Positions 19,139 through 26,510 of a stretch of 64,000 nt of DNA are shown piece by piece. The stretch comes from Gammaproteobacteria bacterium (lineage in GTDB: Bacteria; Pseudomonadota; Gammaproteobacteria; Xanthomonadales; Rhodanobacteraceae), in contig JAJPHQ010000065.1 in NCBI GenBank assembly GCA_021325195.1, positions 1 to 64,000 of the forward strand. The letters run 5' to 3'. Below the pieces are notes generated by a model, which worked only from the letters and a program-made list of their open reading frames with translations, was not told where the DNA came from and did not search any database. Numbering within the stretch: the first letter of the stretch is position 1; each line of letters starts with the position of its first letter. The position numbers and the translations under genes are program-made.

Positions 19139-19710
19139 CACGGCATGCTCCCGGATTCCGGATCGGGCTTGCCCGACGTGCCCCCGGGTGTGGGGACGCC
19201 GCTGCCGGACGAGGACGCGGGCGCCGCGCTGCTGCCGGATGCCGGCTGGCCCAGTTCGATCGACGGCAGGTTCACGGGTGCGGCTCCGGAAGACGATGCG
19301 GACGGCGGCGCGGCGGCGGCCTGCGCCGCGGCCGCCGCGGCCTGACGGCGCTGGAGGTCGGCCTGCAGGCTCTGGTTCTCGGCCGTCTGCTCGCGGATCT
19401 GCCGGTCCAGGGCGGCGGCTTGCGCGCGGGCGCGCGCCGTCTCGGCGGCGGCCTCCGCTTCCTCGGCGCTCCACGCGGCCTTGTCGTTGTCGCCGTTCAT
19501 GGTGAACTGTTGCGCCGCGGCCAGGCGGCGTTCCGCCTCGGCCAGCGCTTCGGGCGCGGAGGACGCGGCGCCTGCATTGCGCGCCGCGCGGATTTCCGAC
19601 TGCGCCCGGTCCATCAGCTGGATGGGCGGCGGGGCGGTGGCGCAACCGGCCAGCGCTGCGATCGCCAGAATGGGCAGCAGGCAATGGATTTTTGGCCGCA
19701 TGCGTGCCAT
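19138..19710 (-). CDS. DUF4398-type lipoprotein
   Basis: 190 residues. MARMRPKIHCLLPILAIAAL leads into the lipobox LAGC (Cys near residue 22). Residues ~30-95 (LMDRAQSEIRAARNAGA, PEALAEAERRLAAAQQF, DKAAWSAEEAEAAAETAR) are helical repeats in the style of DUF4398. The last ~80 residues are low-complexity Ala/Ser/Pro. A start at the second Met (19701) is also possible. It forms a translationally coupled pair with the following OmpA-like protein. DUF4398 proteins are envelope lipoproteins of unknown role. Confidence 0.75.
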   Translation of the reverse strand: MARMRPKIHCLLPILAIAALAGCATAPPPIQLMDRAQSEIRAARNAGAASSAPEALAEAERRLAAAQQFTMNGDNDKAAWSAEEAEAAAETARARAQAAALDRQIREQTAENQSLQADLQRRQAAAAAAQAAAAPPSASSSGAAPVNLPSIELGQPASGSSAAPASSSGSGVPTPGGTSGKPDPESGSMP

Positions 19711-19740
19711 AACACGATCCCGGGGGAAGCAACGGGATTA

Positions 19741-19769
19741 TTGTCGGTGCCCCCCCTTGCCTTTGCAAT
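19741..19769 (+). promoter_or_regulatory. Candidate pilU promoter
   Basis: TTGTCG (19741-19746) and TGCAAT (19764-19769) are 17 bases apart, giving a 5' leader of about 34 bases before the pilU ATG. The -10 box is imperfect. Confidence 0.35.
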
Positions 19770-19810
19770 GCGGCCAAGCGGCCCGCGCGGTTTTGCCCAG
19801 GTGACAGCGG

Positions 19811-20923
19811 ATGGACATCGGATATTTCCTCAAGCTGATGATGGACAAGGGTGCCTCGGACATGTTCCTGAGCACCGGCACGCCCGTGCACATCAAGGTC
19901 GAGGGCAAGCTGTACGCGCTGGGCAGCACCGGCCTGCCGCACGGCATGGCCAAGAAGATCGCCTACTCGCTGATGGACGAAGGTCAGGTGCCGCAGTTCG
20001 AGCGGGATCTGGAATTGAACATGGCGATCGCGGTCAAGGACGTCGGCCGCTTCCGGGTCAACGTGTTCAAGCAGCGCGGCGAGGTGGCGCTGGTGATCCG
20101 CGCGATCAAGAGCGAGATCCCCACCATCGAGCAACTGCTGCTGCCGCAGATCTACAAGCAGTTGATCATGGAACCGCGCGGCCTGATCCTGGTGGTGGGC
20201 TCCACCGGCTCGGGCAAGTCCACCACGCTGGCCTCGATGATCGACTACCGCAACAGCAACACCTCGGGGCACATCCTGACCATCGAGGACCCGATCGAGT
20301 ACCTGCACAAGCACAAGAAGTCGATCGTCAACCAGCGCGAGGTGGGGCTGGACACCCACAGCTACCACGAGGCGCTCAAGAACGCGATGCGCGAAGCCCC
20401 GGACGTGATCCTGATCGGCGAGATCCGCGACACCGAGACCATGGACGCCGCGATCGCGTTCTCCGAGACCGGCCACATCTGCCTCGCCACGCTGCATTCC
20501 AACAACGCCGACCAGACCATCGAGCGCATCCTCAACTTCTTCCCCGAGGCCGCGCACAAGAACATCCTGATGAACCTGGCGCTGAACCTGAAGGCGGTGA
20601 TCTCGCAACGGCTGGTGGTCGGCAAGGACGGTCGCCGGCGTCCGGCGGTGGAGGTGCTGATCAACACCCCGCACATCCGCGACCTGCTGCGCCGCGGCGA
20701 AGTCCACGAGATCAAGCTGGCGATGGAACGCAGCCTGGAGGAAGGCATGCAGACCTTCGACCAGTCGCTGTTCAAGCTGTACAAGGAAGGCGTGATCGAT
20801 CTCGAGGAAGCCCTGTCCAAGGCCGACTCGCGCGACGGGCTTGCGCTCAAGATCCGGCTGGCCGAAGGCGCCAGCGGCACCGACCTGCCGCAGGACGATC
20901 CGTACGGGATGGCGACGCTGTAG
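19811..20923 (+). CDS. pilU: Type IV pilus retraction ATPase PilU
   Basis: 370 residues with AGGTGA seven bases before the ATG. It belongs to the PilT/PilU family of secretion ATPases: N-terminal MDIGYFLKLMMDKGASDMFL, Walker A GSTGSGKSTTLASMIDYRN, Asp box TIEDPIEYLHKHKKSIVNQR, Walker B VILIGEIRDTETM and the His box LATLHSNNADQT. The length and the FLKLMMDKGASD start fit PilU rather than PilT. PilU assists PilT in depolymerising pili and powering twitching. No pilT or other pilus gene lies within the window. Transcription is convergent with sppA over a 621-base gap. Confidence 0.92.
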   Translation: MDIGYFLKLMMDKGASDMFLSTGTPVHIKVEGKLYALGSTGLPHGMAKKIAYSLMDEGQVPQFERDLELNMAIAVKDVGRFRVNVFKQRGEVALVIRAIKSEIPTIEQLLLPQIYKQLIMEPRGLILVVGSTGSGKSTTLASMIDYRNSNTSGHILTIEDPIEYLHKHKKSIVNQREVGLDTHSYHEALKNAMREAPDVILIGEIRDTETMDAAIAFSETGHICLATLHSNNADQTIERILNFFPEAAHKNILMNLALNLKAVISQRLVVGKDGRRRPAVEVLINTPHIRDLLRRGEVHEIKLAMERSLEEGMQTFDQSLFKLYKEGVIDLEEALSKADSRDGLALKIRLAEGASGTDLPQDDPYGMATL

Positions 20924-21086
20924 CGCCCGTTCGATTCGCTCTCGGAATCCGTGCTTTGGTCGCGCTCGACATCCATGTCCTGATTCCGCGCGGACATGAC
21001 GGTTTTCTCGCCTGCCGCAATGCGCAGCAAGCAGTCGTCCATGAATCGCTTTGCTGCCCGCACTTCCCTGTGCGGGCGTTCGCCGG

Positions 21087-21114
21087 CGCGAGATGCCATT
21101 CAAGGCATCTCGCG
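21087..21114. repeat. Perfect 11-bp inverted repeat
   Basis: CGCGAGATGCC (21087-21097) and GGCATCTCGCG (21104-21114) with a 6-base loop ATTCAA. No T run follows, so it is not a clear terminator. Confidence 0.8.
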
Positions 21115-21434
21115 AAAGCTCCGGCTCACCCCTGCGCGTCTCGCCAATCGCGTACGGCACCGGGTCCTGCTTTGCTGACGGCCGTCCATGGCCTGCAACA
21201 TCGCAAGATCAAGCGACAAGGTTTCATCAAGCCGAGCGCACAGGATGTGCGTCCAATGGGGCCCCTGTGCCGCGGTGAGGCACGGACGATCAGGCCCGCA
21301 GGGTGAGCGCGAGGGATCGCGCTCATTCGGCCGCCGCGCCAAGGACGGCGCGTCGGTCGAACCCGTCCGCGCCGAACGCACTTTTCGGCCAGGGATGGCA
21401 CGAAAAGCGCGGCACCGGGGTGGCCTTTCTTTGG

Positions 21435-21468
21435 GCCACCTTTCTTTGGCCACGCAAAGAAAGGTGGC
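21435..21468. repeat. Perfect 14-bp inverted repeat of CTTTCTTTGG type
   Basis: GCCACCTTTCTTTG (21435-21448) pairs with CAAAGAAAGGTGGC (21455-21468) around the loop GCCACG. A near copy of the left arm (GGCCTTTCTTTGG) directly precedes it. It lies between two convergent genes and may limit read-through in both directions, although no T run follows. Confidence 0.75.
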
Positions 21469-21544
21469 ACGCGCGCCTTGGAGGCGCGCGGAAAAAGGAC
21501 ATGGATGTCAAACAACTTGATGATCGGTTGTCAGCAATCGACCA

Positions 21545-23392
21545 TCAATGCAGCGTGCAGAAGCAGTACGCGTACATCTCGGGTTTGCCGACCTGCGCGT
21601 GCTCCAGCAGCTTCAGTTCCGGCGCCAGCCCGGGCGCCTGCGCCAGCCACGCCGCGGGCAGGCGAATCCCGAGCGAAGTCATCAGGCTGGTGAGCGCCGA
21701 TCCGCGGCTCATGCCCACGAGCATGCGCTGGAACGCGCCCATCGGTTTCTCGACGTAGCGCACCGAATAGTTGTTGCCGAGCCTGGCGTCCCCGGCCGCG
21801 ATCGCGATCGCGTCGTGCAGGCCGCCCAGTTGATCGACCAGGCCGCGCTGCAGCGCCTGCTCGCCGGTCCACACCCTTCCCTGCGCGATGGCGTCGATGT
21901 CGGCGAACGGCTTGCCGCGGGCCTTGGCGACATTGCCCACGAAATCGCGGTAGCCCTTGTCGATCACGCTCTGGATCGTGGCGCCCAGCGCGGGATCCAG
22001 CGGGCGGCGGAAGTCGAACGCGCCCGCCATCGGCGTGGTGCCGACGCCGCCGGTGTTGATGCCCAGCTTGGCCAGCCCGTCCGAGGCGGTGAAGAAAAGA
22101 CCGAAGATGCCGATCGAACCGGTGATGGTGTCGGGCTCGGCGACGATCCGGTCGGCGTCCATCGAGATCCAGTAGCCGCCGCTGGCCGCCACGTCGCCCA
22201 TCGACACGATCACCGGCTTGCCGGCCTGGCGCGCCAGCATCACTTCGCGGCGGATCTGTTCCGCAGGAAACACCGCGCCGCCGGGCGAATCCACCCGCAG
22301 CACGAGCGCGCGCACCGAGGGATCGGCGCGGGCGGCCCGGATCAGCGCGGCAGTGGATTCACCGCCGATGCTGCCGGGCGCTTGTTCACCCGGAACGATG
22401 CCGCCCTCGGCCACGATCACCGCCACCGCCGGCTTGCCGATCCCGAGTTCGCGGGTGTGCGGCAGATAGCCGTCTAGATCGACGGCCCGGAAACCGGTGC
22501 CGCGCTGGTCGGGCACGCCTTCCTTCTGCATCAGCCGCACCACGTCCTCGCGGGTGGCGAGGCCATCGACCAGGTGCAGTTTCAGCGCGAGCTGCGCCAG
22601 GTCGCCCTGCGCCGCCGGGATTTCCCGCGGCAGCGCGTCGATCTCCTCGTTCAGGGTCGCGGGATCGATCCCGCGCAGCTTGCCGACCTCGCCGAGCCAG
22701 GTGTTCCACAACCCGTCCAGCCAGTATTTGTCGGCTTCCAGCGCGGCCGGCGAAGGCTGGTCCAGCACGAAGGGTTCCGCCGCCGACTTGAACTGCCCGA
22801 CCCGGAACAGGTGCGCGTGCACGCCCAGCTTGTCCAGCAGATCCTTGAAGTAGCTGCGGTAGTTCGACAGCCCCGTGATCATCAGCGAGCCGTCGGGATC
22901 GAGCAGCACCTTGCCGGCATGCGCCGCCAGCAGGTACTGCATCTGGTCCATGCCGGTGCCCCACGCGATCACCGGCTTGCCGGCGGCCCGGAAGCGGTCC
23001 AGCGCCGCGCCGACTTCCTCCAGCGCGCCCATGCCGCCGAACTGCAGTTCGTCGGTGTCGAGCAGGATGCGCGAGATGTCAGGATCGTGTGCCGCGGTGT
23101 CGATCGCGGCGACCAGGTCACGCACCTGCACCTGCCCCACCGGCTGCCCCGACAAGCGCGCCAGCGCACGGCTGGCGGCGTCGATGCTGTACTGTTCCAC
23201 CAGTTGTCCTTGCGGTTTCAGCAGCAGCACAGTGTTCGGGCCCAGCCGCGGCACGCCGCGCGCCAGCAGCGCGAGGATCACGAACACGAGGAAGAAAAAC
23301 ACGCCGTTGACGATCACCAGCCGCGCGACGTTGATGCCGCGTCCCAGCGCGAACAGGAAACCTGGAAATCCGCGGCGCGGCGTGGTGTTCAT
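21545..23392 (-). CDS. sppA: Signal peptide peptidase SppA (67-kDa type)
   Basis: 615 residues, the long tandem-domain form like E. coli SppA. A single N-terminal membrane helix (VNGVFFFLVFVILALLARGV) anchors it in the inner membrane facing the periplasm. The N-terminal half provides the catalytic lysine in GQFKSAAEPF, and the C-terminal half the nucleophile serine in VAASGGYWISMDADRI, with PGGAVFPAEQIRREV just before. It degrades signal peptides left after secretion. It is 60 bases from the MATE gene on the same strand. Confidence 0.95.
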   Translation of the reverse strand: MNTTPRRGFPGFLFALGRGINVARLVIVNGVFFFLVFVILALLARGVPRLGPNTVLLLKPQGQLVEQYSIDAASRALARLSGQPVGQVQVRDLVAAIDTAAHDPDISRILLDTDELQFGGMGALEEVGAALDRFRAAGKPVIAWGTGMDQMQYLLAAHAGKVLLDPDGSLMITGLSNYRSYFKDLLDKLGVHAHLFRVGQFKSAAEPFVLDQPSPAALEADKYWLDGLWNTWLGEVGKLRGIDPATLNEEIDALPREIPAAQGDLAQLALKLHLVDGLATREDVVRLMQKEGVPDQRGTGFRAVDLDGYLPHTRELGIGKPAVAVIVAEGGIVPGEQAPGSIGGESTAALIRAARADPSVRALVLRVDSPGGAVFPAEQIRREVMLARQAGKPVIVSMGDVAASGGYWISMDADRIVAEPDTITGSIGIFGLFFTASDGLAKLGINTGGVGTTPMAGAFDFRRPLDPALGATIQSVIDKGYRDFVGNVAKARGKPFADIDAIAQGRVWTGEQALQRGLVDQLGGLHDAIAIAAGDARLGNNYSVRYVEKPMGAFQRMLVGMSRGSALTSLMTSLGIRLPAAWLAQAPGLAPELKLLEHAQVGKPEMYAYCFCTLH

Positions 23393-23452
23393 GGAATCGT
23401 GACCCGGAAACGGAATGTCATTCGCACAGCGTAACCGAGCCGATTTCCGGCG

Positions 23453-24859
23453 TCACCCGGCGTCCGGTGAACCGGCCGCGCCCGCCGCCAGCGGCCCGCG
23501 CCGCCAGCCCTCGTTCTTCGCGAGCCGGAAGAAGCGGGCGAACAGCAGCGCCGCCGCCACCGACAGCCCCGCGATCATGCCCACCCACATGCCCGGCGCG
23601 CGCCAGCCGGCCTCGAACGCCAGCCACCAGCCCAGCGGCATGCCGACCGCCCAGTACGCGAACAGCGTGATCGCCATCGGCATCCGGGTGTCCTTGAGGC
23701 CCCGCAATGCACTGTTCGAGACGACCTGGATGCCGTCGGAAAACTGGAAGATGCCGGCGAGGACCAGCAACTGCGCGGCCAGCGCGATCACGGCCGCGTT
23801 GGTGGTGTAGATCCGCGCGATCAGGTGCGGAATCGTCAGCATCAGCGTGGCCGACACGCATTGCGTCGCCAGCGTCAGCGCGACGCCGCAGAGGCCGGCG
23901 TAGCGCACGCCGCGCGCGTCGCCGCGACCCGCCGCGTTGCCCACCCGCACCGTCACCGCCAGCGCCAGACCCAGCGGCACCATGAAGGTGACCGAGGCGA
24001 CGTTGATCGCGATCTGGTGGCCGTCGATCGCCACCGTGCCCAGCCGGCTGATCAGCAGCGCCGCGATCACGAACATCCCGGCTTCCATCAGCAGCGTCAC
24101 CGCCATCGGCACGCCGATCCACAGCAGATGCCCCAGCGCGCGGAAATCGGGGCGTTCCAGCCGGGCGAACAGGTGCAAATCGCGGAAACGCGATCCGAAC
24201 CGCACGTAGATCCCGAACGCCAGCAGTTGCAGCCACAGCACGATCGCGTTGGCGATGCCGCTGCCCTCGGCGCCCAGCGCCGGCAATCCGAATTTTCCGT
24301 AGATCAGCACGTAGCCCAGCGGGCCCAGCATCAACAGCCCCAGCAGGCCGAACAGCATGGTCGGGCGGGTCCAGCTGCTGCCTTCGCACAGGCCGCGCAA
24401 GGCGAAGTAGCCGCACAGCGCCGGCGCGCCCCAGCTCAGCGCGTGCAGGAATGCCTGCACGTCGCCGATCAGCGCGGCTTCCACGCCCAGCAGCCGCAGC
24501 AGCGGCTGCGCGTGGCGCACCGCGAACCACAGCACCACGCTCATCCCGGCGGCCAGCCACAGCGCCTGCCGGAACAGCGGTCCGATCTTCGCACGTTCGC
24601 CGCCGCCGTCGAGGTGCGCGACCGAGGGCGGCAGGGCCATCATCACCCCGATCGCGCACACCTGTGCCAGCACCCACACGTTGGCGCCCACCGCCACCGC
24701 GGCCAGCGTGCGGGCGTTGTAATGCCCGGCCAGCGCGACATCGACCGCGTTCATGCCCACCGCCGAAAGCTGTCCGGCGATCAGCGGCAAGGCCAGCTTC
24801 ACGGTGGCCCCCGTTTCACGCGCGAAGCGCGCCTTGTCCGCGGCTAGAATCCTGAACAT
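23453..24859 (-). CDS. MATE family multidrug exporter (NorM-like)
   Basis: 468 residues starting MFRILAADKARF at 24859, then about twelve hydrophobic segments. Family signs are LALPLIAGQLSAVGMNAVD at the first helix, GHYNARTLAAVAVGAN, and the second-half counterpart LLWIGVPMAVTLLMEAGMF. MATE proteins export cationic drugs and metabolites using H+ or Na+. Its start codon overlaps that of the divergent DUF3667 gene (CATG), leaving no space for a conventional leader; upstream in-frame starts would lie inside the neighbouring gene. Confidence 0.9.
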   Translation of the reverse strand: MFRILAADKARFARETGATVKLALPLIAGQLSAVGMNAVDVALAGHYNARTLAAVAVGANVWVLAQVCAIGVMMALPPSVAHLDGGGERAKIGPLFRQALWLAAGMSVVLWFAVRHAQPLLRLLGVEAALIGDVQAFLHALSWGAPALCGYFALRGLCEGSSWTRPTMLFGLLGLLMLGPLGYVLIYGKFGLPALGAEGSGIANAIVLWLQLLAFGIYVRFGSRFRDLHLFARLERPDFRALGHLLWIGVPMAVTLLMEAGMFVIAALLISRLGTVAIDGHQIAINVASVTFMVPLGLALAVTVRVGNAAGRGDARGVRYAGLCGVALTLATQCVSATLMLTIPHLIARIYTTNAAVIALAAQLLVLAGIFQFSDGIQVVSNSALRGLKDTRMPMAITLFAYWAVGMPLGWWLAFEAGWRAPGMWVGMIAGLSVAAALLFARFFRLAKNEGWRRGPLAAGAAGSPDAG

Positions 24860-25895
24860 GCAATCCGTCCCGTCCCAAACCGGCAATCCGCCGCCCGGCG
24901 CGGCACCCGATCCCCCGGCGGCACCGTCCCCCGCGTGCGCCAACTGCGGCGCGCCGCTGTACGGCAAGTACTGCTATGCGTGCGGCCAGCCGACCGAGGG
25001 GCTGGTGCGGCATTTCGGCAGCGTGCTGAGCGACGTGGCGGACAGCGTGCTCAACGTCGATGAGCGCATCCTGCACACGCTGGTGCCATTGTACCTGCGC
25101 CCCGGCAAGCTCACCCTGGATTACTTCGCCGGCAAGCGCGCGCGTTACGTCACTCCGTTCCGGCTGGTGTTCTTCCTTGCGATCATCGCGTTCTTCGCGG
25201 TGCAGATCACGGTGCGTTCCGGACTGACGCGCTACGCGCACTTCGAGGCGCCGCCCGGCAGCGCCGCGGCCGGGACCGGCGAGCAGGACCGGCACTTCGC
25301 CAACGGCGACATCACCTTCAACGGCAAGGTGGTCTGGAACCGCCAGAGCAAGCCGCTCAGGCTCGCGTGGCTGCCGGATTTCGCCGACGACTGGTTCAAC
25401 GACCTGATCGAGAACGCCCGCGTCAACCTGCACGACTTCAGTTCCGGCAACCCCGCCCAGATCAAGGCCGCCGCGACGCGGGTCACGCTGGGCATGTTCT
25501 CGGTCGCGCCCACGGTGCTGTTCGTGCTGCTGCCGATCTTCGCGCTGATCCTCAAGATCTTCTACGTCTTCAAGCGGCGGTTCTACATGGAGCACCTGAT
25601 CGTGGCCATGCACAGCCACGCCTTCCTGATGTTCTCGATCCTGGTGCTGATCGCACTGAGTCTGCTGCGCGGCTGGATCACGCCGCACGCGGCATGGATG
25701 GGCGTGCCGTTCTCGCTGCTGCACGCCGCGGCGTGGATCTGGATCTTCATCTATCTGTTCCTGATGCAGAAGCGCGTGTACCGGCAGGGCTGGTTCATGA
25801 CCGGCCTGAAATTCTGCTGCATCGGTTTCTGCTACAGCATCCTGGTCACGTTCGGGCTGATGTTCGCCGCCCTGATCAGCCTGACCGGCGCATGA
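24858..25895 (+). CDS. DUF3667 membrane protein with N-terminal zinc ribbon
   Basis: 345 residues. After a Pro-rich start, CANCGAPLYGKYCYACGQPT is a four-cysteine zinc ribbon, followed by LSDVADSVLNVDERILHTLV and GKLTLDYFAGKRARYVTPFR, the conserved core of DUF3667. Membrane segments follow (LVFFLAIIAFFAVQI, then four in the C-terminal half). The function is unknown. The ATG is at 24858; TAGAAT lies seven bases before it and could be a -10 box for a leaderless mRNA. The stop overlaps the start of the next gene by ATGA. Confidence 0.8.
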   Translation: MQSVPSQTGNPPPGAAPDPPAAPSPACANCGAPLYGKYCYACGQPTEGLVRHFGSVLSDVADSVLNVDERILHTLVPLYLRPGKLTLDYFAGKRARYVTPFRLVFFLAIIAFFAVQITVRSGLTRYAHFEAPPGSAAAGTGEQDRHFANGDITFNGKVVWNRQSKPLRLAWLPDFADDWFNDLIENARVNLHDFSSGNPAQIKAAATRVTLGMFSVAPTVLFVLLPIFALILKIFYVFKRRFYMEHLIVAMHSHAFLMFSILVLIALSLLRGWITPHAAWMGVPFSLLHAAAWIWIFIYLFLMQKRVYRQGWFMTGLKFCCIGFCYSILVTFGLMFAALISLTGA

Positions 25896-26197
25896 TCGTC
25901 TATACCGTCGAGCTGGAAATGGACGCGGCACTCCGCGACGAGTACCTGGCGTGGCTGCGCGAACACGTCCGCGCGATGCTGGCGCTGCCGGGTTTCGTTG
26001 CCGCCGAGATCCTGGAGCCGCTGGACCCGATGCCGCCCGCCGGACGCTGCGTGCTGGTGGCGGAATACCGCTTGACGGATCGGACCGCTTGGCAGGCTTA
26101 CCTGGTCGGGGACGCCCCGTCCATGCGCGGGGCGGGCTTGCGCCGTTTCGGCGAACGGGTGCGTGCGACCCGGCGCGTGCTGGAAAGCGCGTCGTGA
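25892..26197 (+). CDS. DUF4286 family protein
   Basis: 101 residues, translationally coupled to the DUF3667 gene by an ATGA overlap. MIVYTVELEMDAALRDEYLAW, ALPGFVAAEILEPLDP, VLVAEYRLTDRTAWQAYL and RRFGERVRATRRVLE fit DUF4286, a small ferredoxin-like (dimeric alpha/beta-barrel) fold related to antibiotic monooxygenase-type proteins. No catalytic role is known. The two genes likely form a two-gene operon. Confidence 0.8.
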   Translation: MIVYTVELEMDAALRDEYLAWLREHVRAMLALPGFVAAEILEPLDPMPPAGRCVLVAEYRLTDRTAWQAYLVGDAPSMRGAGLRRFGERVRATRRVLESAS

Positions 26198-26406
26198 CCG
26201 CTCCCGGCCGCTTGTTGTGCACAGCCGCAAAGCCGACCGTCCCGTCCTTTCGGACCGGCCTACGGTTCCCCGTTCCGCATCCGATTCACGGCGTTACATG
26301 ACTGATTCGACAAGACTATTCCGAGGTGGTCAAAAATTCGCCAAGCCGTCGCGGGGCGCGTACGGACGCGCCCCCGGCGACGCTTCGCCGCAGGTCTTCC
26401 ACAACG

Positions 26407-26429
26407 TTATCCACACGGACTGTGGATAA
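26407..26429. promoter_or_regulatory. Inverted pair of consensus DnaA boxes upstream of priA
   Basis: TTATCCACA (26407-26415) and TGTGGATAA (26421-26429) are two perfect DnaA boxes facing each other with a 5-base spacer, 81 bases before the priA start. The rest of the 26198-26510 gap shows nothing else that I can name. DnaA could bind here and regulate priA, or the site could titrate DnaA. Confidence 0.75.
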
Positions 26430-26510
26430 GCACGAAACCGCCACGGCGCTGCCCACTTACCGCACACTCCTGCAACGAATGGCAGCAATGCGGCGCAACT
26501 CGGGAACACG

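Larger units (their letters stand above)
20924..21544. other. 621-bp gene-free gap rich in hairpins
   Basis: No gene could be supported between the convergent pilU and sppA genes. The stretch holds several strong inverted repeats: GCCCGCAC (21056-21063) with GTGCGGGC (21070-21077), an 11-bp stem at 21087-21114 and a 14-bp stem at 21435-21468. A short piece near 21181 (GACGGCCGTCCATGGCCTGC) resembles half of the dispersed hairpin family seen elsewhere. Confidence 0.6.

Noticed and set aside
19139-21160. The minus-strand frame of the OmpA-like gene stays open for about 970 codons across pilU
   Set aside because: Beyond the ATG at 19138 it runs opposite pilU and has no plausible protein; it is a GC-rich antisense frame.
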